29,144 bases of DNA from Casp-Chloro-G3 sp002816715 (GCA_027623815.1 JAQBUV010000030.1:1-29144); one strand, 5' to 3'; shown: positions 1-8,323, numbered from the stretch's first letter. Notes: generated by a model from the sequence alone, not told the origin. Numbers and translations: made by a program.

Positions 1-73
1 TTCCCTATATTTCCCTCATTCTAGGAGCGGGACTCTATCTTAACCACCTGTCCGATTTTTGGGGTCCACCTCA
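1..73 (-). mobile_element. End of an IS3-family insertion sequence (element continues upstream)
   Basis: The first 73 bases end in an inverted-repeat-like terminus (49-73) finishing with ggggtccacctca. The reverse complement, tgaggtggacccc, is identical to the first 13 bases of the IS3-type end at 28949. The interior also matches: both ends carry a gttaagatag stretch followed by cccgct about 30-55 bases inside the terminus. No transposase reading frame starts within these 73 bases. By comparison with the copy at 28949, where the transposase C-terminus lies next to the end, this is probably the other (upstream) end, with the transposase reading leftward out of the window. Confidence 0.6.
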
Positions 74-341
74 TTATCGATATAGAGACACACTTCCAAA
101 CCATCTTGATCTGTCAACTAAAGAAATGAAAGCTGATCAGTGGTTTGACGAAAGGTGGAATGACAAGGAGTGGCAAAGAGCGAATTGCCCTGGGAAACCG
201 GTTTTACGCAAATTAAGAAGATGGTGTCAGGATACATTCTCACTCAGCCTATCCACGACCAACTTGGTCAATCAATTCGGTGAGTGCCCTACAGAGATCA
301 GCCTAATTGCTCAAAGGATCGAGTCCTATTTTTACGACTGA
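74..341 (+). pseudogene. 3' fragment of an unidentified gene, cut by an IS end
   Basis: An open frame runs from the window edge through the IS terminus (1-73) to a TGA at 339-341. About 88 codons lie outside the IS. The first Met is at 126, which would give a 71-residue protein, but no convincing ribosome binding site precedes it. The peptide is rich in Trp, Arg, Glu and Asp (QWFDERWNDKEW near its start) and has no transmembrane segment or family motif I recognise. Its base composition is more AT-rich than the genes that follow. The simplest reading is a gene whose 5' part was displaced by the IS insertion. An intact short gene starting at 126 is possible. Confidence 0.4.
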
Positions 342-344
342 GTT

Positions 345-2588
345 TTACATTCCCCCCCGCAACTCCCGCTTCAACCGCTTCAGCCGTTGCTTAGCCTCAG
401 CGGCCAACCCCGATGGAACATCCTCCGGGTTGTAGGCCACCTGCCAGACCGCGCTGGTGAACCAGGAAACTTGCTCCTGTAGATCGGTGCCGCCAGCCAT
501 CGCCCAGCGGTTATGCTCCCCCACCGTCTGCCAGGACTCCCGCTGCTCAACTTCAACATGACGGCGCAGCAGCTGCTCAACTCGACGGTACAGCTTCAGC
601 ACCTCCCGCCGCTCATCACCGGACAGCAGGCTGTAGGCCAACCCGGTGCCTCGACCATCGCGTCGTCGGCGTCCCAGCCACCGGAACCTGCGCCAGCTCA
701 GCGCCACCGACACCACGAAGAACAGCACGACACTGCCCACCCAGATGGCCTGGTTGTTCACTAGCTCCGGGATCGTCTCGGCCACCTTGCCGGGCGTCGC
801 TTGCACCGCCTTGAAAGCCTTCTCGCCGAACCCTCCCTGGAACAGGAAGCCCGTTCCGCCACCTTCATCAAACAACAGCTTGATGTCGGGCCGGGGCGCG
901 CTGTCAATGGGCACCCAGCCCTGGCCTTCAAAGTACACCTCGGCCCAGGCGTGAGCGTCGCTCTCCCGCACCATATACGCGCCGGACAGCGGATCGCGGA
1001 CGCCAGGCAGATAGCCCAGCGCCAAGCGCGAGGACAACCCCGACGCTCGTGCCAGCATCACGGTGGCGGTGGCGTAGTCCAGGGCGCTGCCCTCCTCGTT
1101 CCCGAAGAGGAACTGTTCCAGCGACGCGCTGGAGGTCAGGTCGCCAGGCCGGTTGCGATCGTAGTTATCCTGCAACGACAGATAACCCATGATCCGCTCC
1201 ATCTTGGCGAAGTCGCTGGTAGACCCTTCCGTAATCTGGCGAGCCAGCTCGCGCAGGCGGCCCGAATTGGGCGGCAACTCCAGGTACTTGCGGCCCAGCC
1301 AACCGGCCTGGCTCAGCCGCAGTCCTTCCAGAGTATGCCTGGGATGGGCCGACAGCACCCGGTACGAGTCGCCTGCCCGCACGCCGACACCCCGCAGCGA
1401 GCCTGCTTCGGCGACGATGCGCACCCCCCGATACCCGGTGAATACTGCGTCAGACACATCCTGCTGGATGAAGAAGGTCTGGCTGTAGCGCAGCCGGTTG
1501 TCCAGGCCGCGACTCTCCCGGTTGATCAAAACGCCCGGAGTGTTACTGAAATGGGCCAGGTCGGTGGGCGTGCCAGAGGTACGCCAGCTCTGTCCATCGA
1601 AGGTGTCCAGCGTGCGACCTTTCCAGTAGCTGGCGACCTTACTCCGCACAAAGAACACCACGTCGTTTTCCGGCCCAAACGCGTTGGTATTGCCCAGAAA
1701 TGCGTCGCCGCCGTTGCCGCCGCCGTTGTCGTTAGAGGCCAGGCCATCCTGGTCCAACCCTCCCGGTATCCCCTGAGCATCAGACGACCCATTATTGCCC
1801 AGTGGAGACCCGTTCTCTTCACTACGGTCCAGCGACACCGGTATCGTTGACGAGTTGATCTCAGGCACCGGCGGGGCATCTGCCAGAGCATTGGTTGAGA
1901 AAGGCAGTATCGCTACTTGGGCCAGCCCCAGGTTGGTCTCGCCTCTCGGCATGACCCAGAAGACCAGCCCAGAGAGGATGAACACTCCGCAGGCGGTTCC
2001 CACCCAGAAGATTACGGTGCTGGCCTGGTGTTTCTGCCAATAGACCTTGGCCGACCGGACGCCGTCCTCCAGGAAGCTGACCGTCAGGAAAGCCAGCAGC
2101 AGAACCACGAAACCAATAATGAACACGCCAAAGACGTCATTAAAGGCCTGCTGGCTGGCAAAGAAGAGAATAACGCCGCTGATGATCAGGGTGGTGTACA
2201 GTCCGCCTCTGGTGCGCACGTCGAAGCTAGCCAGAGCCTGCACCAGCAGCATGAACTGTCCCAGGGGCAGCCAGTTGCCGGTGAAGGCTTCCAGAACCTG
2301 ACCGCGCATGAGAAAGGCGGTCGCGATAATCGCCGTGGCGATCAGCAGCGCCCAGATTCGCGAGGGGTGGTTGCGCCGGTACCAACTAACCAGATAGCCG
2401 ACCGTGCCCAGGGCCGCGCCGCCCAGAGTCAGCCAGGGACTGCCCCCGGCCCAGACCAGGCCCAAGCCCGCCAGCCACAGAAATCCCACGCCGATCATTC
2501 TCAGCCGAATGGACTCTTCCACCGTGGGCGAGAAAACTCGCTTGAACAGCAGCATTACATAATGCGGCAGGTTAGAGATGAATTTCAT
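345..2588 (-). CDS. TgpA-like membrane transglutaminase-fold protein lacking the catalytic Cys
   Basis: 747 residues. About seven membrane segments lie within residues 30-215, followed by a long extracytoplasmic part (about 218-610), one more membrane helix (about 612-632) and a basic cytoplasmic tail of 115 residues. This is the architecture of the DUF3488/transglutaminase/DUF4129 family usually encoded beside MoxR and DUF58. The transglutaminase core is clear: RASGLSSRLALGYLPG, then SDAHAWAEVYFEGQGW with the catalytic His546, and Asp562 in VPIDSAP. The catalytic Cys of the G-x-C-x-x-[FY]-A motif is replaced: the sequence reads GSALDYA with Ala502 (codon 1083-1085). The only Cys in the protein is Cys200 in a membrane helix, so a cysteine protease or transglutaminase reaction is unlikely. 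A Gly/Asn-rich linker lies around residues 255-300. It is the last gene of the moxR operon, separated from DUF58 by a repeat-filled gap. Confidence 0.85.
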   Translation of the reverse strand: MKFISNLPHYVMLLFKRVFSPTVEESIRLRMIGVGFLWLAGLGLVWAGGSPWLTLGGAALGTVGYLVSWYRRNHPSRIWALLIATAIIATAFLMRGQVLEAFTGNWLPLGQFMLLVQALASFDVRTRGGLYTTLIISGVILFFASQQAFNDVFGVFIIGFVVLLLAFLTVSFLEDGVRSAKVYWQKHQASTVIFWVGTACGVFILSGLVFWVMPRGETNLGLAQVAILPFSTNALADAPPVPEINSSTIPVSLDRSEENGSPLGNNGSSDAQGIPGGLDQDGLASNDNGGGNGGDAFLGNTNAFGPENDVVFFVRSKVASYWKGRTLDTFDGQSWRTSGTPTDLAHFSNTPGVLINRESRGLDNRLRYSQTFFIQQDVSDAVFTGYRGVRIVAEAGSLRGVGVRAGDSYRVLSAHPRHTLEGLRLSQAGWLGRKYLELPPNSGRLRELARQITEGSTSDFAKMERIMGYLSLQDNYDRNRPGDLTSSASLEQFLFGNEEGSALDYATATVMLARASGLSSRLALGYLPGVRDPLSGAYMVRESDAHAWAEVYFEGQGWVPIDSAPRPDIKLLFDEGGGTGFLFQGGFGEKAFKAVQATPGKVAETIPELVNNQAIWVGSVVLFFVVSVALSWRRFRWLGRRRRDGRGTGLAYSLLSGDERREVLKLYRRVEQLLRRHVEVEQRESWQTVGEHNRWAMAGGTDLQEQVSWFTSAVWQVAYNPEDVPSGLAAEAKQRLKRLKRELRGGM

Positions 2589-2648
2589 TTTGCCTTACCC
2601 CCTCACCTCAACCTTGCCTGCTGCTTCTAAATGGGGGGATAACCAGCC

Positions 2649-2727
2649 CCTTCTCCCTTGATGGGAGAAGGCTGGGATGAGGGTGATACCCTTCACCTCA
2701 ATCCTCTCCCACCAGGGGAGAGGATGC
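2649..2727. repeat. Triple-hairpin dispersed repeat, copy A
   Basis: Two outer hairpins, ccttctccc/gggagaagg (2649-2671) and cctctccc/ggggagagg (2703-2723), flank a middle segment containing gggtgatacc. It sits inside the operon between the DUF58 and transglutaminase-like genes, so it would be transcribed. Confidence 0.85.
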
Positions 2728-2733
2728 CGCTCA

Positions 2734-4017
2734 CTAAGATTGTCGTGCATTAACCCCCTTCATCTTTGCCGCAGATGTCCCGCTCAACTGTTCCAGAGCG
2801 GTGAAGGTCTCGGCTAGCTGTCCCGGCTGGCACCTGACCACTGAAATCGCGCCTGCTTCCAGACCACCCAATATCTCGCCGCCCAACGCTGGCTCGCCAA
2901 AATCTTGCAAAACAACCACGGTTAGCTGCTGGAAGGACGCCGCCGACAGTCGTAGCGCCCGCAGGTTGGGCAGGTCACCCGGCGAGACTATCGCCAGCGC
3001 GCTGGAACCCATGGGCATCTGGTCTAGTGACTCGACCAGGCTGGGGCCTGCACCGGGCGCCGCCAGAGCTAGATTCTTGAGAACATTGGGCCACGACGCC
3101 TCCGAGTAGGCTTCCGACCCGGTGCTGAAGGACGTTCCGGTGGCCTCACCCTGCGATCCGCCGCCCCAGACCCGCGCCGATACCCGATTGCGTCGGGCGT
3201 AGTCGGCCACGCTGGCCACTATCTTGACGGCATACTCCAGGGTAGTGTCCTTGCCCTCACCCCACACCTGAGCAGCGTCAAACAGCAGACATAAAGTCTG
3301 GTCTTTGGGGTCTTCAAACTCTTTGACCATTGGGCGGCCCGCCCGGGCGGTGTTGCGCCAGTGGATGTGCCGTCGGGGGTCGCCGGGGAAGTAGGGACGA
3401 GAACCCGCAATGTCCAGGCCAACCCGCGACTTGCGCGGCTGCATCATCGCTCCCGCCAGGGCATCCACCAGGGGCAGTCGCTGCAAAGGATAGACCTGGG
3501 GGTAGACCAGCACCGATTGCGCCTGGTCCAGCCGGACTCGACGCCGAAACAGACTGAAGGGAGCCGAGGATTCTACCACCACCCGGCCCAGGTCATGCAG
3601 CCCGCGCCGGTCGGCCACCAACGATGATGACATGACCAACTGGTCGGATGCGGGCAGCTTGCCCAAAAAGAACCGGGGTGTGCGCTGCTCCGGTTCGGCC
3701 AGGGGACAGGCGTAGGATGCGCTGATGAAGAAGCGAGGCCAGAACCCGCGATTCTTCAGCCTAAGCTCAATCTCAACCGGGTCTCCCTCTGCCGGGCCGT
3801 TCCAGCTTTCTAATTTTCCGGCTGACGTTCCGGTGTGCTCAACTTTCCGCTGTGCGCTCAGGAACGATGCGCCCAGCCAGGGCAGGATGGCCGACAGCAG
3901 AATTATTCCCCACAGCACAGCGTCGATCAGGTAGAGCCAGCCCACCTGAGTCAGGCGGCCCAGCCAGAACACCGCGATGGCAGCGATCAGAAATCCAACG
4001 CCCTTGCCGGTAATCAT
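2734..4017 (-). CDS. DUF58-domain protein
   Basis: 427 residues from the ATG at 4017. The frame is open further upstream, but that part lies inside the MoxR gene and has no membrane-protein character, so I reject the longer start. Starting at MITGKGVGFLIAAIAVFWLG gives two N-terminal membrane helices (about residues 5-50). The DUF58 signature follows: YFPGDPRRHIHWRNTARAGR, then MVKEFEDPKDQTLCLLFD. The family is fixed in MoxR operons and is thought to work with the ATPase on surface or respiratory complexes; the molecular role is poorly defined. The start lies 2 bases after the moxR stop with no separate Shine-Dalgarno sequence, implying translational coupling. Confidence 0.85.
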   Translation of the reverse strand: MITGKGVGFLIAAIAVFWLGRLTQVGWLYLIDAVLWGIILLSAILPWLGASFLSAQRKVEHTGTSAGKLESWNGPAEGDPVEIELRLKNRGFWPRFFISASYACPLAEPEQRTPRFFLGKLPASDQLVMSSSLVADRRGLHDLGRVVVESSAPFSLFRRRVRLDQAQSVLVYPQVYPLQRLPLVDALAGAMMQPRKSRVGLDIAGSRPYFPGDPRRHIHWRNTARAGRPMVKEFEDPKDQTLCLLFDAAQVWGEGKDTTLEYAVKIVASVADYARRNRVSARVWGGGSQGEATGTSFSTGSEAYSEASWPNVLKNLALAAPGAGPSLVESLDQMPMGSSALAIVSPGDLPNLRALRLSAASFQQLTVVVLQDFGEPALGGEILGGLEAGAISVVRCQPGQLAETFTALEQLSGTSAAKMKGVNARQS

Positions 4018-4019
4018 TG

Positions 4020-4991
4020 CTACAGAGGCACCGGCACCGACTGCAACAGCCGGGCGATGGCCTCCTGCCCCGACTGAATCCCTTCGTCGTGGCCGACCAT
4101 AACCCGCTGTCCCCAAACTTGGGGAGCCAGCGCCTGAACGTCCTCCGGGATGACGAAGGAGCGTCCCTGGAACGCTGCCCAGCCCTGACAGGCCCGCAGC
4201 AATGATGCCGAAGCCCGGGGACTGACGCCGTGGGACAGATAGCTGCATTCTCGGGAAGCCGCCGCCAGGTTGACAATGTACTGCTGCACCGGGCGCGCCG
4301 CCTTCACTCCCATCACCAACTCCTGCATCTGGACCACCTCAGCGGGCGTCAACAATGGACTTACCTGGGGCAGACCGTGCTCAAACCTGCCCAGAATCTC
4401 CATCTCCTGCTCCGGAGTGGGCAACCCCAGCCGCATGGAGACCATGAACCGGTCTAGCTGGGAATTGGGCAGGGGAAACGTCCCATAGCTTTCAATCATG
4501 TTCTGGGTGGCGATCACCATGAAGGGCCGGGGCAGGAGTTTCACGTTGCCGTCGGCGCTCACCTGACCCTCAGCCATCGCCTCCAGCAGAGCCGACTGAG
4601 TGCGGGGGCCAGCCCGGTTCAATTCGTCGGCCAACACTATGTTGGCAAAGATTGGCCCCGGCACAAACTCAAAGGTCTGGTGCTGCATATCAAACACCGA
4701 GGTGCCGGTGATGTCGCTGGGCAGCAGGTCCGAGGTGAACTGGATTCGGGAGAACTGGCCGTCGATTGACGCCGCGATGGTCTTGGCCAACAGCGTCTTG
4801 CCCACGCCGGGCAGGTCTTCCAGCAGGACATGCCCCTGGGCAAACAGACCCAGCAAAGCCAGCCGAATATTATGCGGAGAGGTGACGACCACCGTCGCTA
4901 CGCTGGCTACTAACTGCTCAAATATTTGCTGGAAGTGCTCCATTGCCGGGGACTGTTCATGGAGCACACCATTCGTATGGGAAAGCTTCAA
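4020..4991 (-). CDS. MoxR-family AAA+ ATPase
   Basis: 323 residues. Walker A is PGVGKTLLAKT (about residues 61-71), Walker B is IVLADELNRAGPRTQSALLEAM (starting near 118), and sensor 1 is VIATQN. This is the standard MoxR AAA core with its C-terminal lid. These ATPases act as chaperones that remodel or activate complexes together with DUF58/VWA proteins. The start is a TTG at 4989-4991, chosen because GGGAG (complement of 4998-5002) sits 6 bases upstream. An internal Met (MEHFQQIF, residue 17) is an alternative. It is the first gene of the three-gene minus-strand operon. Confidence 0.9.
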   Translation of the reverse strand: MKLSHTNGVLHEQSPAMEHFQQIFEQLVASVATVVVTSPHNIRLALLGLFAQGHVLLEDLPGVGKTLLAKTIAASIDGQFSRIQFTSDLLPSDITGTSVFDMQHQTFEFVPGPIFANIVLADELNRAGPRTQSALLEAMAEGQVSADGNVKLLPRPFMVIATQNMIESYGTFPLPNSQLDRFMVSMRLGLPTPEQEMEILGRFEHGLPQVSPLLTPAEVVQMQELVMGVKAARPVQQYIVNLAAASRECSYLSHGVSPRASASLLRACQGWAAFQGRSFVIPEDVQALAPQVWGQRVMVGHDEGIQSGQEAIARLLQSVPVPL

Positions 4992-5174
4992 GGCTATCTC
5001 CCTTTATCAGATAGTATGATTGCCGGGGGTTGGCGCACTGAAGCCCTCAGCCAGACCAGCCGGGGTCAGGAGCAAAATTGCCCTATCGTAGTGTACGGGT
5101 AGTGACCCAGCAGAGTGGAGGGTGATAGCTCGTAGCCTGTAGGGGGATTGCACCTTGTTTGTGTGCCAGCCTCC

Positions 5175-5204
5175 TTGACGTGTCCGCACCCCGAACCATA
5201 CAAT
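5175..5204 (+). promoter_or_regulatory. Sigma-70-like promoter for the IscA/HesB gene
   Basis: TTGACG (5175-5180) and TACAAT (5199-5204) are separated by 18 bases, near the housekeeping consensus. They lie about 77 bases upstream of the ATG at 5282, giving a short 5' leader. Transcription would start near 5211. This is motif matching only. Confidence 0.55.
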
Positions 5205-5281
5205 GGAAACCAGACTATCAAGAAGAATAGAAACCAGAACGACATCTACAAGCGTTCCAGCAATCCCACAGGAGGGGTTTT

Positions 5282-5638
5282 ATGTCGATCACAATGGATG
5301 GGGTAGAACTAGGCGTAGCTATCAGCGAGAAAGCTGCTGAAAAGATAAAGTATTTCGCGTCCAAAGAGGGCTTCACTGAAAACATTGGCCTGCGGGTGGC
5401 GGTCAAGGGCGGCGGGTGCTCCGGCATGACCTATGACCTGGACATCACCGACCAGCAGCGGGAGTCCGACAAGGTGGTGGAGCAGTACGGCGTCAAGGTA
5501 ATGGTAGACAAGAAGAGCTACATCTACCTGGTGGGCACCGAACTGGACTTCTCCGACGGTCTCAACGGCAAAGGGTTCGTGTTCATGAACCCCAACGCCA
5601 AAAAGAGCTGCGGCTGCGGGACTTCCTTCAGCGTATAA
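5282..5638 (+). CDS. IscA/ErpA (HesB-type) iron-sulfur assembly protein
   Basis: 118 residues, the usual size for A-type Fe-S carriers. The three ligand cysteines are present: Cys46 in KGGGCSGMTYDL, and Cys110 and Cys112 in the C-terminal CGCGTSF. These proteins hold and deliver Fe-S clusters to target enzymes in the cytoplasm. The ATG is preceded by a strong AGGAGGGG (5270-5276), a sigma-70-like promoter lies upstream, and a clean intrinsic terminator follows, so it is probably a single-gene unit. The next gene downstream is a YgfZ-like folate protein, which also serves Fe-S enzymes. The paralogue (iscA, erpA or sufA) cannot be told from sequence alone. Confidence 0.93.
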   Translation: MSITMDGVELGVAISEKAAEKIKYFASKEGFTENIGLRVAVKGGGCSGMTYDLDITDQQRESDKVVEQYGVKVMVDKKSYIYLVGTELDFSDGLNGKGFVFMNPNAKKSCGCGTSFSV

Positions 5639-5662
5639 AAGCACCCATATTCTGGTAAACTG

Positions 5663-5695
5663 AAGGCGTCGCCATTCATTTGAGCGACGCCTTTT
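5663..5695 (+). terminator. Rho-independent terminator after the IscA/HesB gene
   Basis: A perfect 10-bp stem pairs aaggcgtcgc (5663-5672) with gcgacgcctt (5684-5693). The loop is 11 bases and a T run covers 5692-5695. It begins 24 bases after the stop codon. Confidence 0.85.
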
Positions 5696-5754
5696 GCTAT
5701 CTATGCTTGAACCTCACCCCGCTTGAGGGTTAGTGCAGGACACTTTTGGTGGAA

Positions 5755-5886
5755 GCATCCTCTCCCATGATGGGAGAGGACTGAGGTGAGGGGTATCACC
5801 CTCATCCCAACCTTCTCCCATGATGGGAGAAGGAGTTGGTTCCCACCCCTTGCCAAGGGGCAAGGTTAGGATGGGGGTGAAGGTGA
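5755..5886. repeat. Triple-hairpin dispersed repeat, copy B, plus an adjacent half copy
   Basis: The full copy spans 5759-5833, with hairpins cctctccc/gggagagg and ccttctccc/gggagaagg joined by the ggggtatcaccctcatccc segment. A related half copy follows (5847-5886) with a ccttgcc/ggcaagg hairpin and ggatgggggtgaa. The array lies directly upstream of the ygfZ-like gene. Confidence 0.8.
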
Positions 5887-5903
5887 GCCAAACGGAGTTT
5901 TCC

Positions 5904-6920
5904 ATGACAACACCAGCCAACGTCTATAGCGATACCGCCTCCGAGTACCGCGCCGCCACCGAAGCGGCCACCGTCTACGACACGTCAAATGTAGGCCGCT
6001 TGAAGGCCACCGGCGAAGACACGCTGGATCTGCTCAACCGCATGTCTACCAACCAGGTATTGAACCTGGAGCCGGGCCAGGGCGCGTCCACCATCCTGAC
6101 CACCGACCGGGGCCGCATTCTTGACCTCATCGGCGTGGTCAACCTGGGCGATTACGTGCTGCTGCTGACCAGCCCCGGCGAACAGCAGACGGTCATCGAC
6201 TGGCTTGACCGCTACACCATCATGGAAGAACTGACCGTCGAAGACATCACCGGCGACACCGCCCTGCTGACCGTCTTCGGCCCCACCAGCCCGAACAAGT
6301 TGGAAACGGCCCTCGGCGTCCCACTGGCCCAGCTAGCCCCCTACCACACTCTCTCCTGCACCATTGCCGGTCACCAGGCTCAGGTAATCAGCCGCCCCCA
6401 GGGACAGTTGCCCAGCTTCGACCTGCTGCTATCCCCGGACGCCGTCCCCGACGTCTGGCAGCATCTGACCAACTCCGGCATCATCCCCATCGGCACCGAA
6501 GCCTACGAAGCCGTGCGAGTCAAGCACGCCATCCCGGTCTATGGTCGGGAGATGAGCGACGCCTACAATCCCCTGGAGGCTGGGCTCATCGGCACCATCG
6601 ACTTTCACAAAGGGTGCTACATTGGGCAGGAGGTCATCGCCCGCCTGGACACCTACCAGAAGGTGCAGAAGCGGCTGGTGATGCTGCGGTTCAGCCCCGA
6701 CGCCGAAGTCACCGCCGGAGCAGCTTTGCAGCACGAGGGGCAGACGGTGGGAACCGTGACCTCAGTTTCCCAGACCCCGACCACCGGGGATTTGATTGGC
6801 CTGGGCTACGTGCGGACGGCCAGCGCGACGGTGGCAACCCGGTTGGAACTGTCCGACCCGGCCAGCGGCTGGGCCGAGATTGAATCCCTGCCTCAGTTGT
6901 TCGGGCCGGGCGAAGGGTAG
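5904..6920 (+). CDS. YgfZ/GcvT-like folate-binding protein
   Basis: 338 residues from the ATG at 5904, with GGAG (5894-5897) 6 bases upstream. The frame is open back to 5820, but that stretch is dispersed repeat, so the shorter start is preferred. The fold is the GcvT/aminomethyltransferase family. The motif HKGCYIGQEV (Cys238) is the K-G-C-[FY]-x-G-Q-E signature of YgfZ proteins, which use folate to support certain Fe-S enzymes, rather than of glycine-cleavage T protein. The early segment VYDTSNVGRLKATGEDTLDLL is typical of the superfamily. Its position after an A-type Fe-S carrier fits a role in Fe-S protein maturation. Automated annotation may call it an aminomethyltransferase. Confidence 0.85.
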   Translation: MTTPANVYSDTASEYRAATEAATVYDTSNVGRLKATGEDTLDLLNRMSTNQVLNLEPGQGASTILTTDRGRILDLIGVVNLGDYVLLLTSPGEQQTVIDWLDRYTIMEELTVEDITGDTALLTVFGPTSPNKLETALGVPLAQLAPYHTLSCTIAGHQAQVISRPQGQLPSFDLLLSPDAVPDVWQHLTNSGIIPIGTEAYEAVRVKHAIPVYGREMSDAYNPLEAGLIGTIDFHKGCYIGQEVIARLDTYQKVQKRLVMLRFSPDAEVTAGAALQHEGQTVGTVTSVSQTPTTGDLIGLGYVRTASATVATRLELSDPASGWAEIESLPQLFGPGEG

Positions 6921-6924
6921 CCAA

Positions 6925-7002
6925 CCCCCTCTCCCCTGGTGGGAGAGGGGGTTGGCGAGGGGGTATCACCCTCATCCCAACCTTCTCCATCAAGGGAGAA
7001 GG
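6925..7002. repeat. Triple-hairpin dispersed repeat, copy C
   Basis: Hairpins are ccccctctcccc/ggggagaggggg-like (6925-6951) and ccttctcc/ggagaagg (6981-7002), with gggtatcaccctcatccc between. It starts 5 bases after the ygfZ-like stop and could act as a 3' structure for that transcript. Confidence 0.85.
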
Positions 7003-7131
7003 GCTATTGTCAGGCAACTTCACTGGCAGAGGGGCCGGGGATGAGAAAAACTTTGAAAGCAAGATTCGGATAGATCGGTCGCCGCTGGTGGTCTACCATC
7101 AATTGTGGGAACACTCCCAAGGAGGTAGGGC

Positions 7132-8253
7132 ATGACCGCGCAGACCCTAACACCGCCAATGGTCAACACATCGGCACACCAGGAAGAAGAGGCCCATTGG
7201 CAGGCCGTCCTGAGCCGAGACCCCAACTTTAACGGAGCGTTCGTCTACGCGGTGCGCTCCACCGGCATTTACTGCCGTCCCACCTGTCCTAGCCGCAAAC
7301 CGGGACGCCCGCAGGTGGTATTCTTTCCAGTACCGGAAGCCGCCGAACAAGCCGGGTTTCGTGCTTGCCGACGCTGCCTGCCCCAGCAACGCCCATCATC
7401 AGACCCCCATATTGAGTTGGTACGCCGGGTCTGCCAGTGCATCCAGGAAAACTTGGATGAAAGCTCAGATAAGAACGCTGGCACCCTGCCCACCCTGGCC
7501 CAGTTGGGCGATGCGGCAGGCGTCAGTCCTTACCACCTGCAGCGGGTCTTCAAGCAGGTCATGGGTGTTACGCCGCGCCAGTACGCCGACTCCTGCCGTC
7601 TGAACCAGCTCAAGACTGGCATCAAAAACGATCATAGCCTGACCGACGCTCTCTACCTGGCTGGCTACGGCTCCAGCAGTCGGCTGTATGAGCAGGCGTC
7701 AGGACAGTTGGGCATGACTCCCGGCGGCTACCAGCGATCCGGCAAGGGCATGCAGATAGCCTACACGGTGGTCGATAGCCCTCTGGGGTTGCTGCTGGTG
7801 GCCGCTACCCAACGCGGGATATGTGCCGTCAGCCTGGGTGACAGCGAGGCCTACCTGACCGGCACGCTACGCCAAGAGTATTCCGCCGCCGAAGTCCGGC
7901 GGGATGATGCCATATTAGGTCGGTGGGTGGATGCCATAGTTGAGCATCTCGCCGGGCGGCTGCCTCGCATCGATGTGCCCCTGGACATCCGTGCCACCGC
8001 CTTTGAGCGTCTGGTGTGGGAAAAACTCCGGCGCATTCCCTACGGCGAGACTCGCTCGTACGGTGAGATTGCCCAGACGATCAATCAGCCCAAGGCCGCG
8101 CGGGCCGTGGCAAAGGCGTGCAGCAAAAATCCGGTGGCAGTGGTAATTCCCTGCCATCGAGTAATACGCCAGGATGGTGGACTGGGTGGCTATCGGTGGG
8201 GGATAACTCGTAAAGAGGCCCTGCTCGCGCAGGAGCAGGGCCTCTCGCTGTAA
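7132..8253 (+). CDS. ada: Ada: bifunctional DNA methyl-phosphotriester / O6-methylguanine methyltransferase and AraC-type regulator
   Basis: 373 residues, close to the usual Ada length (about 354). The N-terminal zinc domain has all four cysteines: Cys48 and Cys52 (GIYCRPTCPSRKP) and Cys79 and Cys82 (RACRRCLP). A central AraC-type helix-turn-helix spans about residues 105-205. The C-terminal methyltransferase domain carries the acceptor Cys341 in IPCHRVI, followed by GYRWGITRKEALL. The protein repairs alkylated DNA suicidally; once methylated on the N-domain, Ada activates repair genes. The ATG has AAGGAGGT (7119-7126) 5 bases upstream. No second alkylation-repair gene (alkB, alkA) is adjacent. 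The last codons form a 12-bp perfect stem (8215-8244). Confidence 0.95.
   Translation: MTAQTLTPPMVNTSAHQEEEAHWQAVLSRDPNFNGAFVYAVRSTGIYCRPTCPSRKPGRPQVVFFPVPEAAEQAGFRACRRCLPQQRPSSDPHIELVRRVCQCIQENLDESSDKNAGTLPTLAQLGDAAGVSPYHLQRVFKQVMGVTPRQYADSCRLNQLKTGIKNDHSLTDALYLAGYGSSSRLYEQASGQLGMTPGGYQRSGKGMQIAYTVVDSPLGLLLVAATQRGICAVSLGDSEAYLTGTLRQEYSAAEVRRDDAILGRWVDAIVEHLAGRLPRIDVPLDIRATAFERLVWEKLRRIPYGETRSYGEIAQTINQPKAARAVAKACSKNPVAVVIPCHRVIRQDGGLGGYRWGITRKEALLAQEQGLSL
8215..8244 (+). terminator. Perfect 12-bp hairpin inside the 3' end of ada
   Basis: gaggccctgctc (8215-8226) pairs fully with gagcagggcctc (8233-8244) across a 6-base loop, while encoding the last residues of Ada. There is no T run, so it is not a canonical intrinsic terminator. 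It could protect the transcript end or pause polymerase. Confidence 0.4.
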
Positions 8254-8257
8254 TCAA

Positions 8258-8276
8258 CCCTTCGACAAGCTCAGGG
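8258..8276. repeat. ttcgacaagctcagg-type dispersed repeat
   Basis: cccttcgacaagctcaggg directly follows the ada stop. It belongs to the family that also forms the inverted repeats around the GIY-YIG gene at 21214-21617. Confidence 0.75.
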
Positions 8277-8303
8277 CTTTGAATAATTCAGCGCGTATTC
8301 GTC

Positions 8304-8323
8304 GCTCCGGCTTTCGCCGGAGC
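8304..8323. repeat. Short ccggc-core palindrome (gctccgg arms)
   Basis: gctccggctttcgccggagc: seven-base complementary arms around a gctttcgcc-type core. It belongs to a small family with at least seven copies in this window. Confidence 0.75.

Noticed and set aside
801..1850. 349-codon plus-strand open frame, and a second one at 1917-2630
   Set aside because: Both are antisense to the transglutaminase-like gene, lack family motifs and have the composition expected of a GC-rich shadow frame.
4018..4248. 77-residue N-terminal extension of the DUF58 protein
   Set aside because: It lies entirely within the moxR coding region and is Pro/Gly/Arg-rich nonsense. The ATG at 4017 leads straight into a membrane helix.
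7050..7062. Possible Ada-box-like sequence (act, six bases, gcaa) upstream of ada
   Set aside because: One mismatch to a short, E. coli-derived pattern in unrelated DNA is not evidence of autoregulation.
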